Assembly: GCA_903913915.1 (NCBI GenBank)
Contig: CAIWNE010000074.1
Location: 1-48,878, forward strand
Direction: 5' to 3'
Length of the DNA stretch: 48,878 bases
From: an uncultured Opitutia bacterium
GTDB taxonomy: Bacteria > Verrucomicrobiota > Verrucomicrobiia > Opitutales > UBA953
In this document: positions 26,135 through 33,804 of the stretch, piece by piece
How positions within the stretch are numbered: the first letter of the stretch is position 1
Layout of the letters: every line of letters starts with the position of its first letter
Notes under the pieces: generated by a model
Database searches by the model: none
Told to the model about the DNA's origin: nothing
Seen by the model: only the letters and a program-made list of their open reading frames with translations
Made by a program: the position numbers and the translations under genes

Positions 26135-26798
26135 TTTCCGCATCCAGGACGTCGCCCGGCCGGCCGATGGCCGCGAGCCGGCCTTCCGAGAGCACGACCA
26201 CGAGGTCGCATCGCCGCGCGAAGCCAAGGTCATGGGTCGCGACGACGCAGGCCGCGCCGGCCTGAGCGAAGGAGGCGACGGCGAGCCGGACGGCTTCCTG
26301 TCGGCCCAGGTCGAGGGCCGCCGCGGGCTCATCAAGGAGCAGGACCCCGCCGAAAGGCTCGATCAGCGAAGCGAAGGTCATCGCGAGGTGCGCCGACTTC
26401 TGTTCGCCGCCGGAAAGGCTCGAGAGCGTCCGGTCGATGCACGCTCCGAGTTGGAGCTTCGCCAGCCAATCCTCGTAGCCGAGCGGGTTGCCGACGATCT
26501 CGCCGAGGTCGCTTAAGCGATAATCCCAGGCGCTGCCGGGTTTCTGGGCGCAGTAGGCGCGGTGCCGGGACAGTTTCTCCGCCGAGGTCTCACGAGGGTC
26601 GGCGTCTGCGACGAGGAGGTCGCCGGAGGCGGGTAGCAGCCCTGCAAGGGCCCGCAGGAGCGTCGTCTTGCCGGAGCCATTGGGGCCGATCACGGCCACG
26701 ACCTGCCCGCCGTCTGCCGAGAACGACACCCCGTCGACGATGCGTCGGCCGCCGATCTCGACGCCGAGTCCGAGCACCTTGACCAGGGCGTCACTCAT
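26091..26798 (-). CDS. ABC transporter ATP-binding protein, FecE/BtuD/HmuV-like
   Basis: A 235-residue ATPase of the metal-chelate/cobalamin importer group. It has Walker A GPNGSGKTT (about 38-46), a Q-loop in AYCAQKPGS, signature LSSLSGGEQKSAHLA, Walker B GVLLLDEPAAALD and the switch His in VATHDLGFA. Its start overlaps the permease gene end by 8 bases, so the two are cotranscribed and translationally coupled. The substrate may be an iron-siderophore, heme or cobalamin; no substrate-binding protein or TonB-dependent receptor gene lies in this window. The last 44 bases overlap the OGG gene on the other strand. Confidence 0.9.
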   Translation of the reverse strand: MSDALVKVLGLGVEIGGRRIVDGVSFSADGGQVVAVIGPNGSGKTTLLRALAGLLPASGDLLVADADPRETSAEKLSRHRAYCAQKPGSAWDYRLSDLGEIVGNPLGYEDWLAKLQLGACIDRTLSSLSGGEQKSAHLAMTFASLIEPFGGVLLLDEPAAALDLGRQEAVRLAVASFAQAGAACVVATHDLGFARRCDLVVVLSEGRLAAIGRPGDVLDAEIISAVWGESASAIA

Positions 26799-27735
26799 GG
26801 CGCCCCCTTGCGATCCAGATGAAGAGCGGCGCGCCGATGACCGCGGTCACCGCGGCGGCGGAAAGCGGCGCCTGAGGCCATAGCCCGCGACCGGCGGTGT
26901 CGGCTCCGAGAAGCAGGATGGCGCCGAGCAAGCCGGAAAGCGGCAGCACCTTGGCGTGCCGCGGGCCGACCAAGGCTCGCGCGAGATGGGGAGCGAGGAG
27001 GCCGATGAAGGCGACCTGACCGACGAGACAGGTCGCGGCCGCCGCGGCCAGCGCGGTCAGGAACACCGCCTTGCGGCGGGCGGAGCCGACGTCGGCGCCG
27101 AAGCCTCGGGCGGCGTCTTCGCCGAACGAGAGCAGGTCGAGCGAGCGGGCCAAAGGGAGCAGCAGGAACGCCGCCGACAGGCAGAGCAGGACCGGCAGCC
27201 ACGTCAGTTCGACCGTGGCCATGCCCAGCCAGTCGCCGTAGGCGCCATTCGTCAGCAGCTCGCGTGATTCGCCGCTGCGCGAGGCGATGACGAGGGTGCC
27301 GGCGGCGGTGAAGGCATTGAGGCCCAGTCCGGTCAGCAGGAGGCGGGAGGTCGAACCGCCGCCGCCGCAGAGCACCAGCAGGACCGACGTGCCGAGCGCG
27401 CCGCCGAATGCCGCGGCGGGGATGAACCACGCGCGTTGCCATGCGGATTCAGGCGAAAGCCCGAGGAGCAGGGCGATCCCGAAGAGCGCACCGCCGAAGA
27501 CGCCGGTCAGGCCGGGGTCGGCGAGAGGGTTGCGGAACACGCCTTGTTGGGCGGCACCGCCGATGCCGAGCGCGAGGCCGGCGGCCAAGGCGGCCAGCAC
27601 GCGCGGCGAGCGCAGCATGACGAGCGTGCCGCCGTCGCCCCAGCCGAAGCCTTGGGCCCCGACGGAAAGGGAGAGCGCGACGAGGACGAACAGCAGGAAG
27701 GTTCCCGCCAGGAATGCCTTCGTCGCCGCCATCAC
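26791..27735 (-). CDS. FecCD family ABC transporter permease
   Basis: A 314-residue, roughly ten-helix inner-membrane permease. It shows the family pattern RSPRVLAALAAGLALGIGGAAQQGVFRNPLADPGLTG split over residues 43-79, and LGLNAFTAAGTLVIAS and GQVAFIGLLAPHLAR further on (the coupling helix region). The preceding AsmA-like gene ends in an overlap with its start: GTG 27735 or ATG 27732 within GTGATGG. The ATPase gene overlaps its end. Importers of this type need a periplasmic binding protein, which must be encoded elsewhere. Confidence 0.9.
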   Translation of the reverse strand: MMAATKAFLAGTFLLFVLVALSLSVGAQGFGWGDGGTLVMLRSPRVLAALAAGLALGIGGAAQQGVFRNPLADPGLTGVFGGALFGIALLLGLSPESAWQRAWFIPAAAFGGALGTSVLLVLCGGGGSTSRLLLTGLGLNAFTAAGTLVIASRSGESRELLTNGAYGDWLGMATVELTWLPVLLCLSAAFLLLPLARSLDLLSFGEDAARGFGADVGSARRKAVFLTALAAAAATCLVGQVAFIGLLAPHLARALVGPRHAKVLPLSGLLGAILLLGADTAGRGLWPQAPLSAAAVTAVIGAPLFIWIARGRHE

Positions 27736-30700
27736 TTTCCGAGCACGTTAAGGAGGTCGTTCAGCGGGTTGCGTTTCTTGGTCGTCGGGGTCGTGCCGGC
27801 CGGCGCCGCCTTCGTGTTCGACGCGCCTTGGGCGGCGGAGGCCGCGGACGAGCTGGAGCGGACCTTGTCGACGGCCTGCTGGAGTTGCTCGGCGAGGTCC
27901 GTCTTGACCTGGTTCAAGGAACCCGAGACGTTGACGCCGGGCCCGTCGGTGAAACCATCCTTGGAGGGCGCATTGGCGAAACCGAGGGCCTGGAAGTATT
28001 GGGCGAACTCGCCGGCGCCTCGCATCTGCGTCGTGAACGCCATCGGCCAGTCGGCGAAGCCTGCCTTCGGGTCCACCGTGATGCCGCCTTTTGCCGTGAG
28101 GTGTAGCGCCTCGTTGCGGATGTCCGCCTGGTCTAGCTTGATGGTGCCGGAGGCCAGCCGCGTCGCCTTGATCGTAGCGGTCGAGTATTGGAAGTCGGCG
28201 ACGGCCTTCTGGAGCTTGGAGGCGGCGGTCATCGCTGCGCCGATCTTCGCGACCGTCGGGTTGTTATTGTTGGCGCCGATGACCAGCGCGAGCCCGCCGA
28301 GGACCTCGCTGACGTCGCCCGCCTTGTTCGCGGAAAGGGACATGCTGCTGTTCTTGTCGCCGAACGCCCTGATGCGTCCGCCCTTGGAGGTGAGCTGGGT
28401 CTCGACCTGGAGCTTGCCGACGAGTTCGCCCGGCGTGCCGCACACGCTCGTGAGCGAAGCGGTGGCGTCGGCCTTGCCTTGCAGGAATTCCTTCACCGAA
28501 GGGAAGGCCTGCGCGACGCTGCCGAATTCGAACTGATTGAGCGCGATCGTCGCCGAGAGCGAGTAGGGGCCGTTGCTGATCGCGGGGAGGAAGGAGAGCT
28601 GGCCGCGGCCGCTCAGGTTGCCTTCGGCGAGCTTGCCGCTGAGCTGCGTCAGGCGGATCGCCTTCTCTTCGGCCTCGGCCCGCACGACCACCTTTTCGGC
28701 GCTGATGCCGTACGCGCGGGCGGTCCCGATCGTCAGCTGCAAGGAGCCGCTCTGATTGGTCCAGAAGGGCGCCCGATCTGGCTTCGGCTGGGTCGTCGGA
28801 GCGGCGGTCTCTTCTTCGCCCTTGGGGAGGAGCGAGAGGAAGTCGTCCACGTCGACATTGTCGATGGTCACGACGGCCTGCCAGTCGGTCTTGGCGCCGG
28901 AGTTCTTCTGGGCAAGGGTGAACTTGCCTGCGCTGAGGTTGGCGGCCTGGAGCTTGAACGAACCTTCGGCGCTGAGTCCGTCGGCGGCGGGGACGTATTT
29001 CCCGCTGACGGCGGCGACCTTGATACGTCCTTCGCTCTGCTTCAGTCCCACTTCGCTCACTTGGAGCGAGACGTCGATCGCGCCGCTCTGCGAGCGTTCG
29101 GCGGTCGCGCGATAGCGGCCTCCGGTGACGATGTTGAGCGGTCCGGCGAACGGCTGTTCGGCGAGGGCGCCGAGGTCGCCTTCCAACTTCAAGGTGGTGC
29201 CCGCCTCGCCGAGGCCGACCTTGATGTCGCCTGTGGCCAGCGCGCGGTCGCGGTTCTTCAGTTCGGCCTGGTTGAAGCCGATCACCGTGGACTTGTCGCC
29301 CACCAGCAGGTCGAGGCTCGCCGAGAGGTCGCAGTCCTTGACCCAGGTCTTGCCCGTCCAGCTGACGCTCGTGTGCGTGAACGATAGCGGGGCGCCTTCG
29401 GTGCGGACGAAGAGGCCTTCGCGGCTGAAGCCCGCGACGAGGTCCGCGCGCTTCAGGTCGCCGGTGAGCTTGAGTCCGGGCACGACCGCGGCGAGGGATT
29501 CCAAAGGCAGGTCGCGGGCGGAGGCTTCGACGAGCACGCCGGTGGGCTTGGCGCCGTCGAGGGCGATAGGCTGGCGCAGCTTCAATGAGAGCAGGTTCAG
29601 TCCCTGCCGGAAGATGCGGGCTTCGGCGGAGCGGATGACCGGGGCCTTGCCGGCGGCGCGATCGACGGCGGCCTGCGCGCCCACGCGGATTCCCTTGAGC
29701 TTATCGACCGGCAGGTCTTCCCAGTTGGGCTGAGAGGCGAGTTCGACGATGCCGACGTTGACGTTGGCGAGGGCGGACCAGGCGCCTTCGGCGGCTGGTC
29801 GCAAGGTGAGCGAGCCGTTGGCGATGTTGCCTGCGGCGCAGCTGACGCTGAAGGGGGCGAGGGAGATCGCGCCATCCTCGGATTTGACGGGAAGTTCGGC
29901 ATCGATCTCGCGCATCAGCGCCTTGCCCGCCCTCTCAAGGGTGACGCCGCGGAAACTGTGCGTGCGGATGCTCGTGACGGAGGGCTTGCCGTCCTTGAAG
30001 GACACCGAGGCTTCGCCGGTCCAGCGGCCGGCCGTCGCGATGACGTCGGCGGCGGCGAGGAAGGGGTTGAGCGCCATGATGTCGGCGTCGTTCGCGGCGA
30101 TGGTGACCGTCGCGTCGTTCGCGTTCTCGGGCAGCAGGCCGCCTTTCCAGGTGAGCGTCTGCGGGATCGCGATCGTCACGCCGTTGCCCGTCACGGCCAG
30201 GCTGTTGACGGCGAAGCCGGTCGGCGTGCTCTGCGCGTTGGCGGACAGCTTCCATTCGGACCGGCTGTTCTTGGCGAGGGATTTCGAGAACTTGCTCAGG
30301 TCGGCCCAGAGCGCCTTCAGGTCGGCGCTGGCCTGCCAGCGCGAGCCTTCGATCTCGCCGTTGGCGTTGCCTGTGAGCCGGACGTCAGGCAGCTGTTGGC
30401 TCAGGATCCCGAAATGCGTCGGGTCGATGTCGAGCTGCGCATTGACCGTCGTGCGACCGGCGAGGTGGTTGCCGGAAAGCCTGACCGCCGGGCGGCTGGC
30501 GGAGTCGCTGAGCGTGCCGTTGAAGGCGAGGCCCGGTTTGCCGGCGGTGCTTTCCGCGGACAGGACGAGCCCGACGGAGCCGGCGGCGAGCGGGCTGGCA
30601 TCCTTGGCGGCCAGTTCGAGTTTCAGGCTGCCGATGTCGGCGATCAGGTCGTCCACGCCGATGCCATCGGCGCCGAGCGGACGTCGGAAATCGGCCTTGA

Positions 30701-31286
30701 GCGTGATCTCGCCGCGCGGGTCGGTCATCTGCTTGCCGATGGCGAATCCGGGCCAGGCGATGCCGGCGCGGAAGTCGGCCTTGCCGCGCGTGTCGAATTC
30801 GTCGCCGCGGACGCTGAAGCGAAGCAGCGTGCCATCGGCGAGTCTCACGCGTCCGGAAACGGCGTAGGGACCCAGGACGACCGGAGGAAGCGTCGTCTTC
30901 GCGGCAGTGGCCGTCGTGCCGCCCGGGGCTTTGGCGGCCGGTTTCCGTTCGCTCAGGTCGAGGTCGAGCGTCTTCACCTCCAGGCTGCTGAGGGCGTAGG
31001 TGCCTTTGATGATCGAGAAGAGCTGCGCCTCTCCCTTGATGGAGGCCGCGGCGATCTTCGTGCCGTCGGCCAGGGTGAGGTCGATGCCTTCGGCGGAGAA
31101 CTTGCCGTCGAGCGAAGCTTCGATGCGGGCGATGCCGCCTTTGATCTTGGCGTCGGCGAGAAGGCCTTTGACGCGGGCGCCGAGGGGTTCGGGGCGGAGC
31201 TGGGATTCGACCCAGAAAAGAGTGGCTCCGAGGACGACGGCAAGGATGCCGACGCTCCAGAGGGTATAGCGGAGGACGCGGGACAT
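27732..31286 (-). CDS. Large AsmA/TamB-like envelope protein
   Basis: An 1184-residue protein with one N-terminal membrane helix (about 7-26, WSVGILAVVLGATLFWVE) and a long periplasmic repetitive beta-rich body. AsmA-like features include the early ARIEASLDGKFSAEGIDLTLADG unit. In the C-terminal half there are repeats of the type SGKLAEGNLSGRGQLSF and ASGTIKLDQADIRNEALHLTAKGGITVD, followed by a conserved-looking C-terminal region and a Ser/Ala-rich tail ending KKRNPLNDLLNVLGK. Family members form bridge-like lipid conduits between membranes or affect outer-membrane assembly. The start at MSRVLRYTLWSV places the helix at the N-terminus. It precedes the FecCD/FecE pair with overlapping start and stop codons. 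Confidence 0.75.
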   Translation of the reverse strand: MSRVLRYTLWSVGILAVVLGATLFWVESQLRPEPLGARVKGLLADAKIKGGIARIEASLDGKFSAEGIDLTLADGTKIAAASIKGEAQLFSIIKGTYALSSLEVKTLDLDLSERKPAAKAPGGTTATAAKTTLPPVVLGPYAVSGRVRLADGTLLRFSVRGDEFDTRGKADFRAGIAWPGFAIGKQMTDPRGEITLKADFRRPLGADGIGVDDLIADIGSLKLELAAKDASPLAAGSVGLVLSAESTAGKPGLAFNGTLSDSASRPAVRLSGNHLAGRTTVNAQLDIDPTHFGILSQQLPDVRLTGNANGEIEGSRWQASADLKALWADLSKFSKSLAKNSRSEWKLSANAQSTPTGFAVNSLAVTGNGVTIAIPQTLTWKGGLLPENANDATVTIAANDADIMALNPFLAAADVIATAGRWTGEASVSFKDGKPSVTSIRTHSFRGVTLERAGKALMREIDAELPVKSEDGAISLAPFSVSCAAGNIANGSLTLRPAAEGAWSALANVNVGIVELASQPNWEDLPVDKLKGIRVGAQAAVDRAAGKAPVIRSAEARIFRQGLNLLSLKLRQPIALDGAKPTGVLVEASARDLPLESLAAVVPGLKLTGDLKRADLVAGFSREGLFVRTEGAPLSFTHTSVSWTGKTWVKDCDLSASLDLLVGDKSTVIGFNQAELKNRDRALATGDIKVGLGEAGTTLKLEGDLGALAEQPFAGPLNIVTGGRYRATAERSQSGAIDVSLQVSEVGLKQSEGRIKVAAVSGKYVPAADGLSAEGSFKLQAANLSAGKFTLAQKNSGAKTDWQAVVTIDNVDVDDFLSLLPKGEEETAAPTTQPKPDRAPFWTNQSGSLQLTIGTARAYGISAEKVVVRAEAEEKAIRLTQLSGKLAEGNLSGRGQLSFLPAISNGPYSLSATIALNQFEFGSVAQAFPSVKEFLQGKADATASLTSVCGTPGELVGKLQVETQLTSKGGRIRAFGDKNSSMSLSANKAGDVSEVLGGLALVIGANNNNPTVAKIGAAMTAASKLQKAVADFQYSTATIKATRLASGTIKLDQADIRNEALHLTAKGGITVDPKAGFADWPMAFTTQMRGAGEFAQYFQALGFANAPSKDGFTDGPGVNVSGSLNQVKTDLAEQLQQAVDKVRSSSSAASAAQGASNTKAAPAGTTPTTKKRNPLNDLLNVLGK

Positions 31287-31327
31287 GGGAACAGGAGGCC
31301 ATCTTGCCCCGCGGATTTGACCGGGCA

Positions 31328-31360
31328 ACAAAAAGCCCGGCGGAATTGCTTCCACCGGGC
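31328..31360 (-). terminator. Minus-strand terminator of the VWA gene
   Basis: On the minus strand GCCCGG, one mismatch, GGAA, loop, TTCC and CCGGGC (31360-31335) form a hairpin followed by TTTTTGTTG. It lies 22 bases past the VWA stop and before the AsmA-like start at 31286, so the two transcripts are separate. Confidence 0.85.
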
Positions 31361-31381
31361 GAAATCAGGCATTTGCCCCGC

Positions 31382-32749
31382 TTAGGCCTGCGGGGTCTGG
31401 CCGCCCTGAGGGGGCTTCGGCTTGGAGGCCTGGCCGTCGGCGCGTTTGCGACGCAGGTAGGACGGTTTCGCGGCCTCGACGGCCTCGTCCACCTTCATGC
31501 TGTAGTAGGCCATCGCCGCCATCTTCGACTGGCTCATCATGCGGCCGCGGCCGTAGCGCATCTCCTTCGCCGCCATGATGGCGTCTTCGTCGAGGAGCTG
31601 CTTGAGGTATTGGATCTTCTGCTTGGCCCAGTCCGAGAGACCGGGGCGCTTCAGGAGTTCCTCGAAGGCCTGCTTGGCTTCCGCGAACTTATGTCCGCGG
31701 GTCAGCGCCTCGATGACTTCGATCTTCTCCGCGACGATCGCTTCGTCGATGAGGGCGGCGACATCGGGGTCCACCGGGAGGACGGAGAAGGCGGCGAGGT
31801 CGACTTCCGGGAGAGCGATCAGCGCCGGGCCGAACTTGACCGTTTCCCCTTCCTTCGTGGTCGCCTCGAAGTTGACGGCCGCGAGCGCGTCGGCTTTGGC
31901 GAGCGAGCCGACCTTCAGTTCGAGCACCGCCACGAGCGAGGCGTCCCAAGGGAGGGTGCCGAGTTTGCGGCTGCGGGTGGCGCCGTTCTCGAGGATCTCG
32001 CCGACCAGTCGCACCTGCACGTCGCTGCCGCCCTGCACGCTGACCTTCACCTGACGAAGGAAGCTGTTGGAGATGATGGCGAACTGCTCCTCGAAGGCTT
32101 CGTCGAGGTCATCGGCCGTCTGGCCGAAGTTGGCGACGCCTTCACCGGCGGCGGCCATGCCCGTCATCAGCGATTCGTTGAAACCATGGCCGAGGCCGAC
32201 GGTGGAGGTCGTGATGCCGGCGCCGGCGGCCTTGGTGACGCGAGCGAAGATCTCCTGTTCGTTGACGATTCCCTGGTTGGCCTGGCCGTCGCTGAGCAGG
32301 ATGACGCGGGCGATGCGGTCCTTGCGGGTGAAGGGCGCGAGTTGTTTCACGCCTTCTTCCCAGCCTCCGAAGAGGTCCGTGGAGCCGCGGTCGTCGATCG
32401 ACTTGATGCGCGCCACGATGGCTTCGCGATCGGTCACATGGGTCAGAGGTTGGACGACTTCGATGTCGGAATCGAAGGCCACGATGGCGACACGGTCATC
32501 GACGCGAAGGCCGCGGACGATGCGCGCCGCGCTTTCACGCGCGGCTTCGAGGGGGGCGCCACCCATCGAGCCGGAACGGTCGATCACCAGGGCGAGGTCA
32601 AGCGGGGCACGCGGGGTTTCGGCCACATCGGCGGGTTGGGCCGGGGCGACGAGGCGGACGAGGATGTGCGTCGCATCGGCGGCGGCGCGGAGGAAGCCCT
32701 TCTTCAGGGGCAGGATTTCGATCTTGGGTTGGTTCATGGGAGGAATCAT
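31382..32749 (-). CDS. Von Willebrand factor A domain protein
   Basis: A 455-residue protein, apparently cytoplasmic (no signal peptide). The VWA domain (about 50-225) has an intact MIDAS: DRSGSM (57-62), then RGSTDLFGG, then the Asp in ILLSDGQANQG. After it come a beta-rich region and a C-terminal helical region with KFAEAKQAFEELLKR (TPR-like), ending in a Gln/Pro/Lys-rich tail. Such proteins serve as metal-dependent protein-binding scaffolds; the partner is unknown. It is preceded on the same strand by a MerR-like regulator and has its own near-consensus promoter. The ATG at 32749 coincides with the predicted transcription start; ATG 32737 is the alternative. Confidence 0.82.
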   Translation of the reverse strand: MIPPMNQPKIEILPLKKGFLRAAADATHILVRLVAPAQPADVAETPRAPLDLALVIDRSGSMGGAPLEAARESAARIVRGLRVDDRVAIVAFDSDIEVVQPLTHVTDREAIVARIKSIDDRGSTDLFGGWEEGVKQLAPFTRKDRIARVILLSDGQANQGIVNEQEIFARVTKAAGAGITTSTVGLGHGFNESLMTGMAAAGEGVANFGQTADDLDEAFEEQFAIISNSFLRQVKVSVQGGSDVQVRLVGEILENGATRSRKLGTLPWDASLVAVLELKVGSLAKADALAAVNFEATTKEGETVKFGPALIALPEVDLAAFSVLPVDPDVAALIDEAIVAEKIEVIEALTRGHKFAEAKQAFEELLKRPGLSDWAKQKIQYLKQLLDEDAIMAAKEMRYGRGRMMSQSKMAAMAYYSMKVDEAVEAAKPSYLRRKRADGQASKPKPPQGGQTPQA

Positions 32750-32756
32750 CGCCTCC

Positions 32757-32785
32757 TATTTACCCCAAGGCCCTCGTGATGTCAA
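32757..32785 (-). promoter_or_regulatory. Near-consensus sigma-70 promoter of the VWA gene
   Basis: On the minus strand TTGACA (32785-32780), a 17-base spacer, then TAAATA (32762-32757). The start is expected near 32750, the base before ATG 32749. The AGGAGG that looks like a ribosome binding site overlaps the -10 and would not be in the mRNA. Confidence 0.75.
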
Positions 32786-32836
32786 CACCGACAAAGGTTC
32801 TTATTTGTCATTATCACCTAATGGTTACTGTCATAA

Positions 32837-33661
32837 TTACAAGTACTTGTTCATCAATGCTTTGCTGAAATTATCTATGATTTCCTGCAGTTCTTCTTTC
32901 GTCGGGTTGATGCGAGTGTCGATATTGAAGTGGGCTTCACACCAGTGGGTCAGGCGGAGTTTGGTCCACCTTTCGCTCTTGGGTTCGTCGCCTCGGGAGG
33001 TCGGATTGAAGGCCAGGAGTTGTTCGAAGAGATTCCGGGCGGCAGGGGTAAGGTCATCACGCGTCATTTCCTTTTTAATCATCAGGCGCAAGGCGTCGGC
33101 CGGGCTTTCGTCGGAGTCGGCGATCTGGCGGAGCTGCTGGACGGTGGCGTAACTTGATTTGCGGGGGGATTTCGGGGACGACAGGGAGGCGTGGGGTTCG
33201 TCGCGCTGCGAGTAGATGGGGGAGGCGCTTCGGGCCGGTTTATAGTTCATCACGGGCTCCGACATCGAGTCGAGGTCGCTGGCGCGGGTCCGGAAGAAGA
33301 GCTTTTCCGCCTCGGTGGGCGTGGCTAATTCGTCGATGAGCTTGTTGAGCTGCGGGATCATCCGATTCTCGTGAAGCAGGGTGCGGATGCGGTCGAGATC
33401 CCAGCCGCGTTCGGCCAGGAGGCGGGCCAGGAGCAGTTGTCTGACCTGCAGCGGACCGAAGTTGGCCTTGCGGCGATCGTCCGGGGCGCGCTCGGGCTTG
33501 GAGAGCAGGCCTTCGTAAGCGTAGAAGCGCACGAGGCGTTCGGTCGAGCGGTGGCGGTCGCCGAAGCCGAGCGAGGAGAGCTTATCCGAGACGAAGGCGG
33601 CCAGGTCCTCGGCGGTGCCAAGGAATTCCTCGTCGTTCAGTTGGGCGGATATTTTCAACAT
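32837..33661 (-). CDS. MerR-like transcriptional regulator
   Basis: A 274-residue protein. The N-terminal half fits a MerR-type winged helix: STERLVRFYAYEGLLSKPER (about 37-56) is the HTH with its Tyr/Glu-Gly-Leu core, followed by GPLQVRQLLLARLLAERGWDLDRIRTLL. The C-terminal 150 residues are hydrophilic and unlike known effector domains, with a Ser/Pro-rich linker around 150-170. ATG 33661 is preferred; an earlier initiator adds 19 residues with no HTH contribution. The next gene on the strand is the VWA protein, 87 bases downstream, whose promoter it may control. The perfect palindrome ACAAGTACTTGT (32839-32850) overlaps its last codons. Confidence 0.75.
   Translation of the reverse strand: MLKISAQLNDEEFLGTAEDLAAFVSDKLSSLGFGDRHRSTERLVRFYAYEGLLSKPERAPDDRRKANFGPLQVRQLLLARLLAERGWDLDRIRTLLHENRMIPQLNKLIDELATPTEAEKLFFRTRASDLDSMSEPVMNYKPARSASPIYSQRDEPHASLSSPKSPRKSSYATVQQLRQIADSDESPADALRLMIKKEMTRDDLTPAARNLFEQLLAFNPTSRGDEPKSERWTKLRLTHWCEAHFNIDTRINPTKEELQEIIDNFSKALMNKYL
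32839..32850. promoter_or_regulatory. 12-base perfect palindrome at the end of the MerR-like gene
   Basis: ACAAGTACTTGT overlaps the last codons of the MerR-like gene and lies about 54 bases upstream of the VWA -35 box. It is a candidate regulator site; chance occurrence is possible because it is coding. Confidence 0.25.
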
Positions 33662-33741
33662 AGGCTTAGAATAGAGACATTTTGCTGTCAGCATCTCGAA
33701 AAGGGCAATTAAATTCATGGGATAGGCACTGTCAGAATACC

Positions 33742-33780
33742 CCTAAAAAGAAGCAGGCCGTCCGAAATCGGACGGCCTGC
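33742..33780 (-). terminator. Minus-strand terminator after the first ammonium transporter gene
   Basis: A 12-pair perfect stem, GCAGGCCGTCCG (33753-33764) with CGGACGGCCTGC (33769-33780), has a 4-base loop. On the minus strand TTCTTTTTAG follows. Confidence 0.9.
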
Positions 33781-33804
33781 GAGCCGGCTCCCTCTGAGAG
33801 AAGC

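Noticed and set aside
32750-32756. AGGAGG as a ribosome binding site of the VWA gene
   Set aside because: It is only two bases from ATG 32749, overlaps the -10 box and would lie at or before the transcription start.
33661-33691. Leaderless promoter for the MerR-like gene
   Set aside because: TATTCT lies at the right distance, but the only -35-like CTGACA is 12 bases away, too close for a sigma-70 promoter.
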